From Toxoplasma gondii ME49 (Eukaryota > Apicomplexa > Conoidasida > Eucoccidiorida > Sarcocystidae), in the NCBI RefSeq assembly GCF_000006565.2, contig NC_031478.1, forward strand, positions 293,874-357,873: DNA of 64,000 nucleotides. Reading direction: 5' to 3'. Positions 1-12,900 of the stretch are shown piece by piece. Both the position numbers and the translations under genes were made by a program. Position 1 is the first letter of the stretch. The number at the start of each line of letters is the position of its first letter. The notes beneath the pieces were generated by a model. It searched no databases and was not told where the DNA came from. It saw nothing but the letters and a program-made list of their open reading frames with translations.

Positions 1-1078
1 TTCTTCGTCACTGGAACTTTCTTCGGCGCGCTCCTCGGCATTCACGACGTCTTCGTCTCTCTTTCTTCGTCGGTCGCCCTCGCCAGAAACAGCGGCTTCG
101 ACTGTCTTATTGCTTCCCTTCATCTTCCGTGAGTGAGCGACTGTCGTGGCGGAGACGCAGAGGACGCGAAGACGGGGGGGGGACTCTGGGCACCGAGGTG
201 AGCAGGTCTTAGAAAGGGAGAGGCAATTATTGCTCCTAGCAGATGAAGAAAAGTTGAGAGGCACTGGAGAGTCTAGGCCACTGTTCGGCGGCAGACGGAC
301 GGGACTCAATCCCGGCAGGGCCCCGAAGTCGTCGAGCCCAGACGAGCGGACACGGCGAGATAGCGGAACAACGAGACAGGGTCCAGGGGAGTAGACCCCG
401 CGGCGTGCTTCACAAAGGGAAAAGAGAAAAGCAATAGAGGCAAACGAATTGCAAGAACGGTGGAATCCTGCGCAGAGATACCCACGCCTCGAAGGATACT
501 ACAGCGACAGCCTCGTAGGGCATCCGCGCTGTCGATGGCTCGCGTCGACTTTTCTCGGAGACGGCAGGGTATGTCCCTTACCGACGAGACGAGACTACGT
601 TACGCGGAGATCAGGGTCAAATTACAGAGACTTTCCGTCTTGAGAAAAACACGTTAGAAACGCAGCAAAGTGACTCCTGCAAAGCCGTCTTCGGCCTTTC
701 ATTGGAACACCGCCAAGAGCAAGCTGTCCAGCCCCAGACACTCCGCTTTTCTTGGGGTCGTCAGGCAAACAGCACACAACCTGCGGGCAGATCAGAGAAG
801 AAGGCAGCTTCAGTCGGAGAAAGGCCGGAGACACTGTCCTTTCTCCCGAATCTCTGGTTGAAAGTCGGGCTTTTTGACAATATGAGAGCGGCGATGGTCT
901 CTCGATGGTCGGCAAGTCTGAAGGCGCCTCTGGAAACAATGTTTGGAAGGAACGGAAGTCTCTGGGACAATCGAGACAGCCCTCCTTTCTGTGGCGAAAC
1001 GCTCTGCGCACGTTTTTCTCTCCGTGCCGCCGCAAAGAAGAACCGTGGGGTTCGTTGCAATCTGTCTGGATGAGACAA

Positions 1079-1086
1079 CGCATGCA
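1079..1086 (+). promoter_or_regulatory. TRP-2 type element (CGCATGCA)
   Basis: The palindromic core GCATGC occurs here in the context CGCATGCA, matching the consensus [T/C]GCATGC[G/A] described for Toxoplasma ribosomal protein promoters. It lies about 240 bases upstream of the RPL15 start codon and 55 bases upstream of the TRP-1 element. GCATGC on its own is common in the window, so the weight comes from the pairing and position. Confidence 0.7.
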
Positions 1087-1139
1087 CGGTTGCGTAGTCG
1101 TAGCTGGGACCTCCAAAGGCGCGCAAGTAGGAAAGCGAA

Positions 1140-1155
1140 TCGGCTTATATTCCGG
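1140..1155 (+). promoter_or_regulatory. TRP-1 type element (TCGGCTTATATTCCGG)
   Basis: This 16-base word is nearly identical to the TRP-1 element (TCGGCTTATATTCGG) reported in Toxoplasma ribosomal protein promoters, with one extra C. It sits 172-187 bases before the RPL15 ATG. A match of this length in the right place is very unlikely by chance. It supports both the promoter call and the assignment to the Toxoplasma group. Confidence 0.85.
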
Positions 1156-1326
1156 TTGCCGCGGGCGCCAGCGTGTCCAATTTTTCTGGGAGGGGAGGAC
1201 GACCCACTGTTTTGGAAAGAAGCCCCGCGAGGCTCGCGGTTACTTCTCTCTTCCCTGAGTTTTTAATCCAGTGAAAAGAAGGCAGATTCTCTTCTCTTGT
1301 TGCGGGAGCTCTTCCGGATCGACAAA

Positions 1327-3557
1327 ATGGGAGCCTACAAGTGAGTGGCGTCAGACTTGTTTCGCAGTTTGGTGGCTTCGACAGCAAAATTGACGGCAAC
1401 AGAGAACCCCTTTTTGTGGGGACAAGAGACTCCGGCAATTCACGAGCATTCGCAGCCGTCTGGTTTGTTTTTATCTACCAATGGATCTGAACTGGATTTA
1501 GTTGTCGGGTGCTCCCGTTTTTTTGGATCGAGACCGCGTGTTCTGGTTGGAATTTGCCTTGGTTCGGTTCGTGACATCAGCGTCTGCATTTTCTGGTTGC
1601 GGCACAACAGCGTAGGCGGGACAGGTCGCGTAGAACTGCATGGCTTTCGGAGCTGTAGCTTATTGAGTGTGTCTGTGGCCCCTGTAAGCGGTGCATCTCT
1701 CTCCCAGGACTTCGGCGATGCACCTTTGTCGGGCGACTGGAGCGGATGACTGCTGGGGGCAATACGAAGTCAGAAATGCGGGGCCGACGGCAATTAGCAT
1801 ACCCCCTCAACTGCGTCGGGCCGATACAGAGTGTACATACACTGCAGCATTTTCTCTTGTCCCGTTGTTCAGTTGTGTTTTTTTGTCGCGGAGGTTCTGG
1901 CGTGTGCGGCGACCTGTTTCGGGAGACGGCAGGTGGACAGCGGTTGCGAGGTTGCATGCTCAGCGCCTACTCGTGTTGAAACGCTGCCTGTTTCCACTGC
2001 TCAGGTTTCTTCCGCTCTACTGTGTAACATTGCCGGTGTCTATCAACGACGCGTTCTGTGTGAATGCATGCCGATGTGCTTGACAGTTGCCAGTACCAGA
2101 ATTGTCTGGGTTGACTCGGGGAACGGTTCCTCCTCAGCGTCGTGAAGCCTCTCTCTGGCAGTTCCGTGATTTGCCGCATTGTGATGCTGTTCCTGCGCTG
2201 CGTTTCCCGTTTCGCACATGGCGCCGACGTCAGCGAAGGCAAACATAGTTTGCGGGGGTCGCTCGCTGCAGACGTGGCACGGTTTCAGTGGCAAGTTCCC
2301 CAGCCCCGTTCGAATCAAAATGGTCTCAGGGCCCAGGAAGCACGTGGACGCTTCAAGATGTTTCCATGTCACGTTTGGTCGTCTCACTCGATTGCTTCGT
2401 GTTTCGTTCATATACGTCGTTCATATGCTTGTTGGATATGTGGCGACCCGTCCCAGGGAATGCAATTCTCTCCAGCGGTCCATGTCAGTTTTTTGCGTGT
2501 CCGCCAGCATGTTGCCCGGACTTTTGTTTCCACGCAGGGGTCTCTGAAGGTTTTTCGGTCACGTTTTGGCTTTTGCTTTGCCTCTTCAGGTACCTTGAGG
2601 AGCTCTGGAAGAAGAAGCAGTCTGATGTGCTGCGCTTCCTTCTTCGTGTGCGCACGTGGGAGTACAGACAGCTGCCCGCTGTCCACAGGTGCACGCAGAG
2701 CACGCGCCCCGACAAGGCACGTCGTCTGGGGTACAAGAAGAAGCAGGGCTTCGTGATTTACCGTGTCCGAGTGAGAAGAGGAGACAGGAAGAAGCAAGTC
2801 CACAAGGGCATTGTGTACGGAAAGCCGAAAAACCAGGGTAAGCGCGCCAGTCAAAGTTATGCGCTCTCCTACGTGTCCGTGTAAAACATCAAGTCCGTCT
2901 TCCTGTGGTTATCTGGCTGGGGTTCCCTATATATTATCCGTGTAGGAGCGCCATAATGCGTAGCCGTGATACCTACGTGGAAGCACGCGTCTCGCCACAT
3001 TTTCTGTCCCTCCGTTTCTCCCTTCCCCTCACGCACACTGCAGCCGCCCTTCCGAAACGGAGATGCTTTCTCGTATGTCCCTCCCCGACGTCATACCCAC
3101 ATGCACTCAAGAGTAGCTGCACATATGTTGGGGTCGCTCGAGGCCGGCGCAGCAGCCTTGGGTTCATCGACTTCGGTTGGATGTTTTCTGGCATTTCTTA
3201 GGTGTTCGTAAGCAGAAGTCAACTCGCAACCTGCGCGCCGTGGCTGAGGAGAAAGTTGGCCGTAAGATCTGCGGAGGCTTGCGCGTGCTGAACAGCTACT
3301 GGGTGGGCCAAGACGCCGTGTACAAGTACTACGAAGTGATTTTGGTGGACCCTGCCCACAATGCGATCCGCAACGACCCGCGCATCAACTGGCTGTGCAA
3401 GCCTGTGATGAAGCACAGAGAGTGCAGAGGCCTCACCTCTGCCGGCAAGAAGTACCGTGGCCTGCGCACCAAGGGCAGCGGTGCAGCCCGTCTGCGCCCT
3501 TCCCGCCGTGCATGCTGGAAGAAGAGGCAAGCTGTCCGCCTGCGCAGATACAGATAA
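1327..3557 (+). CDS. RPL15: 60S ribosomal protein L15 (eL15)
   Basis: This is a structural protein of the large cytosolic ribosomal subunit. The exons are 1327-1340, 2590-2837 and 3202-3557. All junctions are GT-AG and the phases join cleanly, giving 205 residues against about 204 in other eukaryotes. The product starts [17 protein letters not shown], contains RTWEYRQLP and [15 protein letters not shown], and ends [13 protein letters not shown], so it is eL15 from end to end. The start is fixed by the tiny first exon, whose four and two-thirds codons (MGAY plus part of K) are conserved, and its context AAAATGG is typical for Toxoplasma. The 1.25 kb first intron directly after the start codon is large for such a short gene. 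Expression is probably driven by the TRP-1/TRP-2 pair upstream. The downstream neighbour is convergent. Confidence 0.97.
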
Positions 3558-5363
3558 GCCACGCGGGAAGCGAGGCAGAGACCGAAAGAAGCGAGGCGGA
3601 GCCAGGAGGGAAGCCGGACGGCGCACAGGGGGCTCTCGACTTCTGCGTTCTTGGGCGCTTTTTTCTGTTTTTGAGAGATCTGGAAAACGAGCTCGCAAGA
3701 AAACACGCATGGGTGGTTACCGCACTGCGGCTTCTCGTCTCCGTTTCTTAGCCGACGAACCACGAACGCTGGGAGCGAGAAAGCGGGATGGAAGGCCGCC
3801 GACTGTTGTGGGCTGCTCTCTGCTTAGCCGCCGAGTGTGGGTTCTGTGCCTGCTCTTCTACGGCTTCTCAAAAGAGAGGAACGCGAGAGGCGTGCGGCCA
3901 CCTCCCGTCGGGGCAAAGCCCAAAGGGAGTTAAAGATACATCCGGAGAAAGGGGAAGCTGTCGAGGCAGCCAAGCAGCCGACGCTGTGCCACTGCGTGAC
4001 TTTCAGAGAGCATGCAACCAGTCAAGAAGAGGAACGGAGGCGTGAGTATATACGTGTGTATATCGACGAGCGCGTCTCTTGAACTCGAAGCCTTGTGACA
4101 CTTTATACCATCGTTAGTCTGCTTTCTCTCGCTGAGAAAGAAGAACTCTAAAGTGTTTGCGTGGAGGAAATGCAGCAGGGGCGCTATAACCCCTCTCTTG
4201 TCCAACAGGCAATACGCCACACAAAGAGGCCGCCTCTGCGCACGAGCGACCATGGCAAAGAGCCACCTGAACGTCCACGCGGTGGCGCCTTGTCAGTTGA
4301 GCTACACAGAAAAATCAGAAACGAATGTCGACCACTTTCAGAGGATAGAAGTTCCTCTCGTTCAGGGACGTATCTGCAGGAAACATTTGCCACCGCTTGG
4401 TAGCGGAGAATAGAAGAACCTTGACGCTTTACCCAACATGTTAGAGCAGAGGGCGAGGCCATGAAAGAGATAAGCACTCCACCAGCTACAATACAGTTTG
4501 TAGACCCCGTGAAGGCGAAGAGTAGACCTGAAGGGAAGCAGAGGAGTGGCGCGTGTCTCGTGTACAGACCGATTCTGAAGCCACTGTTGTTTCACAGCTC
4601 GAATAGAGCACTCGGTAACATCGTAACTGGCTGCACTGGCGTTGAACTACAAGCATGAAGACGAGCCGTTGATACAGCATTGTCTTTTTAGAACATGCAG
4701 TAGATGCCATGTATTTCTTGAAACATTTCCTCAACAGTAAATCTCGATTCGATAGTGAGAAACGCCCCTCTCCTTTGTGTCTGGTGGCAAGGGAAACTAA
4801 TCCCCGTTTTTCAAGAGCGGCCCAGCGGCAAAGTAAGGGTGACAGCTGAGTCAAGCTCTCTTTTTTTCTCACAGAGAAAGTGTCGGCGAATCGCGCCATG
4901 TTGAAGCCGCAGCACACACCTGGTTGTGACGTAGAAAAAAAAATTGACACCGGAGAAAGCGAGACGTTCTTTCGTGCATCTCCGTGTTTGTGTGAAATCC
5001 GTTGCACAACCCGTTTTTCGAGAAACCAAAAGTGGACCATTTTCTTCAAGGATTTGACAAGAGAGGGGCGTTGACAAGACATGCAAACGTATTTTCACCA
5101 CAACAGCGGCTTGCGCTTTGTATAGGAGACAGAATGCACGTTATTCTCGAAAGGAGCAATCCCGTTGGCATCTTTTCCTTCGGTAGTGGTCTCGACTCGA
5201 CAATGTACCCGCGACGTCTCTGACTAGATGTTTAACGCTAGCGAATGCTCGAGGCGCTTCTGAGGTACATCTAAAAACGCTCTCCATCAAGCCCATCTTG
5301 ATGCATCTAACTCTTGAGTCTTCCTGATTCCTTCCCACCCTGCGAACCATTCCGAAAGGACGT
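3558..5363. other. Convergent intergenic region between RPL15 and the POT1 homologue
   Basis: Both flanking genes end into this 1.8 kb interval, so it should contain their two 3' untranslated regions. The open frames here are short and overlap on both strands without recognisable products. I see no RNA gene or repeat. Confidence 0.6.
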
Positions 5364-8300
5364 CTAGGCCTCGCGAATGTCAGCGCCGATCACGACCCAG
5401 ACTGGCGCTGCAGTGTCTTCGTCGTCTCTGAGCGGACGGCGCACGACGAGGAGTTCGTGGCGTCCAGGTCCCAGGTTTGTTTTTCTTCGTTTTTCTCGAA
5501 CTCCACTTTCTGCACTCGCCATTTCATTCGCTTTCTCTTCCGCGTCTCTCCTCCCACCCAGTCCCGCTCGCAGGCTTCTCTGACGCATGTATTTTCTGCC
5601 CACCAGACTCTGCGTCTGCACCTCGCCTTCCTCCTCGCTGCTGCTCGTTGCAGCCTCTTTTGTCTCTTCTCGTTCTTCTTCTCGACGAGCTGAGACTTTC
5701 CTTCTTCTCTGTCTGCTTCCTCTTCGGTGGCCTTCCTCTGTCTCCTCGCCACCACCTTGATGTTCTTCTTCCACACCCTCTTGGCTGTCGACCAGCCCGC
5801 GAAGCACAGAACGAAGGAGCTCCCGAGCCCCGCTGTCCGTTGCCGCAAAGAGGGGGCTGATGCCTTGCGCACTCACGCAGCTAAAGCGCGATCCCTGGAA
5901 AAGAAACAATGTCGAGACCAAAAAGCAAGCCTTTCATCCAGCGAAAAAAGTTGGAAAAACATTCGTGAAGTGCAACCTGCCCACCCTGCATTCAATAAAA
6001 CCGAAGCCGCATTCGGTCCTAAATCTCCTAAGACAGAGGCGTACACACAGACATGTACTGCTATATATATATATATATATACGAACACAGAGAGAGACGT
6101 ACACACGCTTGCATGAGACACATATATTTATGTGTGCGAGTTTGCGCGTGGGATAAACTGTAGCTGCGTAGAAGAGGAAGTCTGGGATTTCTGAGTACGA
6201 TCGGAGTTCAGCTTACCACTGCATCTTTGAGATCGACGATGAGATGGGTCCCGTGGGCGTCTGCAAGAACAAGTCGGAAGTCGTACCTGGAAGAGAGAAA
6301 GGAAAAAATCGTTCAAAGCCGATCTACGGAGAAAACCGACGGGGGGGAATGGCCGCTCCGTTGCCATATACGAATCAAACAGACGACCAAAATGAGCAGA
6401 GACGCGGACTTCTCCGTCTGTCCAAATTCTTCATTTGCAGACACCGATAAGAGCGTTGGATAGAGAAATGAACTGGAATATTTCGAAGATAGCAGATGCC
6501 GGGGATGTCCACACCAAGAACATCTGAGATGGTTCTACATCACAGAAAAAAACACAGAAAAACCTGAACAGTTCCCGCTATCTCTTCCGTGTCACTGCCA
6601 CTATACGTATATATATATATATATATATACAGACATATAAAGACATACGACTACATGTGCATATACATATGTTTACATATGTCGTTGTTTATGCAGATAT
6701 CTTTATGTATCCTGGCAGCTGGAAGCATTCCCGATTTTCTTCCTGTCCATGTTTCCTCTTCAGACCTGAACACGGGCTCGGTTGCGGACGCGTTAGAAGA
6801 GAGCAATTTTCCCTCCAGCTTTCGTCACCAAAGACAGGAAAACCGGTATTTCTTTGTATCTGTGCAACCTCGACCCTCTGGACGCCTCATTCACAACGAA
6901 GCCTCTAAACACTGAGCGTCATTCCCCATTCATACACTTCAGTCGTTGAGCACCGACCTCGTCCCCTCTTCAAGTTGCCAAGCCAGAAAAGGACTTGGCC
7001 TCCTGGCGGAGACTATGAAGGTGTCTGTTTCACGGATCCACGTTTTATTCGGTTTCAAGACCACTGTGTTACGTGCATCATTAAGTGCAGTGGTATCAAG
7101 CTTAGTCACACGCTCCCTTTCGCCTCGCGTTCCAGTCCTCTAAGGAGATTCCTGATGTGCTTTGACTAACGCATGCTGTCGCTTGATTTTTCTGTCTTCG
7201 CAGACGCTTACATGACAAGAAGCATTGCGGCGTCTCTGTGGCGGCAGGTCGGACACCAGAGCGGTTCGTCAGGCGTTGCGTGTTCTCTCTCTGCTCGCGC
7301 CACAGGCCTTCCTCGGCCTCTTCCACTGGAGAGAAAAGAATCTCTTGCATCTCCCCCGTCTGGCTCGGAAGCCTCCAACGGCCGAGAAGAGCGGCAAATA
7401 AGACACTGAACAGTCAGCCACGTTCGGGGATTCTGCAAATCCACGCTCGCGCTGTGACTTCGAGGACCCACATCGATGACATGCATTTCCTTCAGAAGAA
7501 ACGGACCCGTCCGCATGCGGCGAGGCGAAGGCGACGTTGTGCGCTAAATAAAAGGGAAAGGAAACATAAAAAGTCCAAAACGGATAAATAAGCATACATA
7601 GCCACAGATAAATGCATGTGTATGCATAGAGCTACGCGTATATATATATATATATATATATTTATATGCATCTATATGCATAAGCGTATGCACATATGTG
7701 TGTGAGTATACGATATGCTGCAGAGAGATGTATCAGGAATGGTTGGACTCGGTAGTGACGGGAGAGTCCAGGGACTCCGGGGACGCTTCGGAGTCGAGGG
7801 CAGGGAAAAAGACACGACTGAGCACCGAGCGTCGCTGGAGCGAGTGCTTCGCTGTGCGAGGTGGAAAATCGAGGGAACGAATGAGGAAAACCGGAGAGTT
7901 CGAGCGAAACGAAAAACGAAAAGCAAAGGCGAGAGTGCGGCAGCAGAACATGCAAGAGTTCCTGAAAACTGGGATCAACCTGACAGACTGCCAGCGAAGA
8001 ACGACATCGGCTGTCTTACGCGCGAAGAAGCAAGAAGGGGGTCGAGGCATTTGTAGACTGAGACCGACGGGTGCCGATCGAGCAGCTCTTTTGGGACGAA
8101 GAACTCGAAGCGGCAAGGCAAGGCACCGACGGGGAGGAGACTGAACAGAAGGAATCAGATGAACGAGTGGAAAAGAATAAAACACGGACGGCCCAGGCAC
8201 GGCAGGCGAGGGAAAAGGAGGACTAGAGCCGTCAGGCACTGGGAAAGAGCAAAAGCAGGAAGAGAAGAGCACCGCATCTGGGACGGACGCCGGCGAATCC

Positions 8301-9954
8301 GCTCCACTAAGGAGAAAAAGGAAGACCACCGAGAAATGCAGACGACGAAGCACTTGTCAAAACAAATCAAAAGGCGATGTGTGAAAGCAGGCTCAAAACG
8401 AATACGCACACCCTGCGGCGATTTCATCGTGTCGCTCCCTCTGTGATCCGTTCCCGCATCGCTACCAGCTCGTTTCTTGCCTCTTTGAATTTGTCTCTCT
8501 GCACTTTGCGACTCTTCATTCCTCCCCTTCTCCCCCCAACCACCACCAGCTACAGCCTTTACCTCTCCTCTGGGTGCTCCTCGCCTTGGCCAGACGGCGC
8601 AGCTCTCTCGCATGTTGTCTCGACCCCTTGCTGCTCATCCCGCGCGTCCGTGACTTTTTCTCGCCGTTCCTCCCACGGATGCTCGATTCGCGCAACTCGT
8701 TGCACGTCTGCCTGCGTTCGTCCTCCATGTGCGTCTGCATGCGTTTGTGCATGCACTTGGGCGTCAGCGTCGCGTTTGTCTTCTTCCTCGACAAGGACCT
8801 GCAGGGCAAGATCGAGGTCGCGTTGGGCTCTGAGGGCGTCGAGTGCGAAGTGGGGCAGGCGCGTGATTCGGGCCAAGTCGCTTCTGCTCGGTTGCACGCA
8901 GAAGTAAATGCGTCCATAGAGCGTGTCGTGGAGCCTGAATGAAGACCATTTGAAGTTCCGGAGTCGCAGCCATTGCCCCTCCTTGATCGGATTCTCCGAC
9001 ACAAACAGCTGCTCGGCGCTCGCAGAAGAAAGATTCACTACGGCGACGAGGCCTCCCGGCAGCGACGCGTCCTCAATCAACAGCAGATAGGCCGAGAGCT
9101 CCGAGTCGAACTGCCGCAGTGCCGGACAGGAAGAGTCTCCCCGCACCCAAGAAAAGTCGGAAAAAAGGCCCTCAGGCTCGCCGAGATCCAGCAGGCGGCA
9201 ACACGATGTCATGCTGCTCTTCACCACCTGCAAGCGCGAAAAACGAGGGGAAATACCTCCACAAAACAGCGGATGAAAACAGTGGAAGAAACAACTGAGG
9301 AAAACAATGTAAGAAACGGCTGAGGAAAACAATGAACCGGAAAGCGTAACAGAGAAGGGGAAGCGAAAGAGAAGGAAAAGAGGAGAGAGAAGAAGGAAAG
9401 GAAGGGACAGAGAAAAGAGAGGGAGAGGAGAGAGAAAGGAACGAGAGACGAGGAGGAACCACAGGGAGAGAGACCCCACTCAAAAGGGCATGAGTGATGG
9501 AGGAAGGACAGAGACGAGAAGGCCAAGCGAGACTCTTGAACGCCCGTGGTTTCGGTGTTCTGTCAGTGAGACAGAGGTGAAGAGGAGAGAACTTCGCGAA
9601 GGTCAGAGAGAGGGAAGCAGAGAAACAGCTGGGACAAAGAAGGCATGAACAAGAACCGAAGCAACAGGCGATGAATCAAGGTTAAGGAACAGACGGCCGG
9701 CACAGCAAGAAGCGGGGCAGGAAAAACAAATCCCCGAGTGAGCAAAAGGGTCCTACCCGAACGATGAGGTCGCCGTAGACCTCGCGCATCATCGGCCCAC
9801 TGCTGCACCTCTGAAGCTCAGCGAGAGGCTTGTAGTACTGAGTCGTAAAGACTGCAAGAAACGGCGAAACAAAGCAGGAGTTGCATGCACATCTCATCCA
9901 CATCAAAAGTATATGCACATGCATCCATATACATTCTCGTCTATACACACACTC

Positions 9955-9985
<31 letters not shown>

Positions 9986-12900
9986 CGTATATATTTATTT
10001 ATATATGTCTGTAAATCGCCAAAAATGGGAAGGTCCCAGTACAAGGCACGTAGAAATGAACTGGACTTTGCCTACGCAGATACGGAGGTACGGGGGAGCG
10101 TAGAGAGAGAAAGGAACCTAACGATGGGGGAGGCAGGCAAAGAGGAAAAGAGAGCAGAAGATTCGGGAAGAGACGTTGCTAGGGATTGGAAGCACGAGGC
10201 GCTTTGTCAACGTTTGGACGAAAAGAGTCTTTATGTAATACTCGTGACTTAATTTCAGATGACCGAGAAGCCAGAGAGGCGAGAGTCGAGGCACGACGCG
10301 AAACGCGAGCCTCAGAAAAGCGGATTACACAGAGACACGAGATGTGCATGCAGACAAGACGAAGTCAGCTCCGTCCTACGGTGGTTGTCTTGAAGGAGCT
10401 GCTGGGCGTAATACCGCAGAGCTCGAATGCGGCACACATCTTCTTCCGAAAAGTGAGTCGTCGCCTCTGCTTTGCCGACAACTACACCATTCTCTGAAAC
10501 AAAGTGGAGGCGCGTCGGATAAACAACGAAAAATGAAGAAAGAAGAGAAACTCAGAACTCGTCGCACTGCGCAATCACTTTTTGAGAACGGGTAATACGA
10601 CGGCAGCGGCCGTGAAGTGAAATCCGTGTCACCCTTTGCCTCTTGCTGGGCAGCCAAAAGCGTATCGAGGTTTTCTTCCACGGGCAAAGAGTTGGGATCG
10701 TGAGTCCTTCCACTGCTGTTCGGATTGAATCTCCAGTGCCCTTCACTGCTCCCCCGGAGCTCTGCTCGTTTGAAAGCCGTAGGAACGTAGCAAGCGAGAA
10801 GGACACAGCCTGACGGGTGTTGCCGCTGTCTTCTCGCGAGCGACGCCGGAACCAGTGGAGAAGGTGCAGGAGAGCGAATCGCGGAGAGCAGGAGAAGGAG
10901 GAAACGCAGAGACGTACGAATCGAGGAGAGGTCCTCGAAGGAAAGGCAGAGACAGTCAATCTTCAGGAGCAGGAAAAGGAATTCGGGGAACAGAAGGGAC
11001 AAAACGAGTAGACAAGACCCAACGACGAGTAGCCTTATGAGAAAAACACGGGGAACGGCGAAGAGAGAGCCCCGATTCGCCCGCAGCGCTCGTTTCGTCT
11101 CATGAGGAAAGGCTTCAGTTCTTTTGTTTTTCGAGGAGAGGCAACTTGCCTGCTGTCGGATCTTCTTCGATGCCCTGAATCGGCCACACTCGCGCCGAAG
11201 TGACGCCGACGACGCTGCTCAAGTTCACGTAGTTCCGGTCGTGTTCCAACTTCATGCCCACCTAGGAATGTGAAACCGATTCGGCAACTCAGCACGAAGA
11301 AAAATTCGACGAAGGAATATGCGAGCAGCACCTGACTGAAAAACGTTGCGCCAAGAAGGCTCCGGGACTCCCTGACTCACTCCCAAGAAAGACAAACATG
11401 TAGAACTCAACGCCCGCAGGACAGCGCACCGAATCTCGTGAGACAGCAGACTCAACCTGACCAGATGAAGGAGGCAGAGCGTAGGTTCGGAAGCCAGCAT
11501 TTGGACATCAGGCGTCCACCCACAAGATGTGCGTAGAGACATTTTGTTTGTTATCGAAACACAGCTTTTAAAAGTATTCGTTCGGTGACGCAGCCTCGAG
11601 AGTTGACCAGTGAAGCTTCTGAGTGTGTCTGCTCGGGGGTCACTGCAAACAAAAAGGTGGAGAAGAAAACGGAAACCTAGGAAGCAAGGAGGCCGAAAGC
11701 AGAGACAGGAAAAGGCACGAGCCAAGGAGGACGGAGAGACCACAAGTTGAACAGGCGGACGCTTGTCGAGACCGACGACCTCCCAACACGGAGGGAGAGC
11801 GAGAAGTGAAGAGAGAAATCGAGCGCGAAAAACTCGGTTTCGACAACACTCACATTGGATCGGTGGACCCGGACGATGTCACCGCACGACATGCACGGGA
11901 TGTCCGCAGGACAGCCTTTCGCCTTGAGCTGAATTCGCAGAAAATCCGGCAAAACAGGCATCTTGGGAGGAGACAAAAAGATACACAGAAGGAGCGCGCA
12001 TGCCAAGAATGCGTCTCTCCAGAATTCGCCTCATCCTGGGCAGAGAGGGGAGGAATCCAGAGAAGCAGGCACGAGAGCAACTCGCTGAACGAGACAGATG
12101 AAGCTCAACACAGACGGGGACTTCCTAGTCCGCCGTCAAGAAGAAGAGAGAGACGACGATGCAGAGGGAAGCGAGGAAACAACGATTCATGGTGGTCACC
12201 CTAGACTTCTTCCCTCAAGACTTCGTTCACATTCAAAGCTATTCTCGATGTTCCTGTTCCCCCTGAAAGCATAGCCTTCTCTCTGCTTGTCGGCTCTTCT
12301 TGCTCGACCTCCCCCCTTCCCCCTTCCATCGTTTGCATTCTTCGTTTTCTTATCTTCTTCGGCCCTTCGCTCCGTGAGTCTCTGCTCGTTACGCCCAATT
12401 TTTGCTCTTGGAGACAGAGACGACGAACTCCTTCTGAGACCAATGTCCCTCCAAACGTCAAATTTTCCCCTTTCTCGGCGCGCTCTAGCCTTCTCTCATT
12501 ACCTTACCGTGACGTTCTGTTCCTGGCCGTTTTGTCTTGATTGTTCATTGTTCTTCCTTCTTCGACAGTCGCCGCATTTGATTCTTTTCTATCTTTTTCT
12601 TTCGCCACAAACGACTCACCGCGAGGCTGAACTCCTCTGAAGAGCCGCCGGGCGCCGTGTCCCTGCCGACGTCGAACTTCACGGTCTCGTCGAAGATTGC
12701 GACATTCATGAGGAAGATCGGCGGTGCTGGCTGGCTTTTTCCGCTAGCTGCATGGAGAGGTGCAACGCATTGCGTACCTTGAAGTCATATGAGAGCAAAA
12801 GCCTGCTTTGACAGAGAAGACAGCGAGTACCGCGAAGGAAAAAACGACACTCAGGAGAAATGACAGGCTCGACAGGTCCAGAAAGCGACGGGTTACAGTG

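Larger units (their letters stand above)
1..1326 (+). promoter_or_regulatory. 5' flanking region of RPL15
   Basis: This stretch has no convincing coding sequence; its open frames are short, overlapping and resemble nothing known. It holds the RPL15 promoter, because two elements described for Toxoplasma ribosomal protein genes (TRP-2 near 1080 and TRP-1 near 1140) sit 170-250 bases before the start codon. Several GAGACG cores (near 155, 560 and 585) resemble the WGAGACG element reported upstream of Toxoplasma genes, but such a short word occurs often by chance. The transcription start cannot be placed from sequence alone. The left edge could contain the untranslated end of another gene. Confidence 0.6.

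Noticed and set aside
5477..5860. Plus-strand frames rich in Leu, Ser and Phe that look like membrane proteins
   Set aside because: They are the reverse complement of the Glu/Arg-rich segment in the last exon of the POT1 homologue, which is supported by in-phase splicing.
8559..9479. A hydrophobic N-terminal leader on the OB2 frame, which would look like a signal peptide
   Set aside because: The leader is read from intron sequence. The true exon begins at 9227 after ttgcag, and the upstream exon at 9851-9757 joins it in phase.
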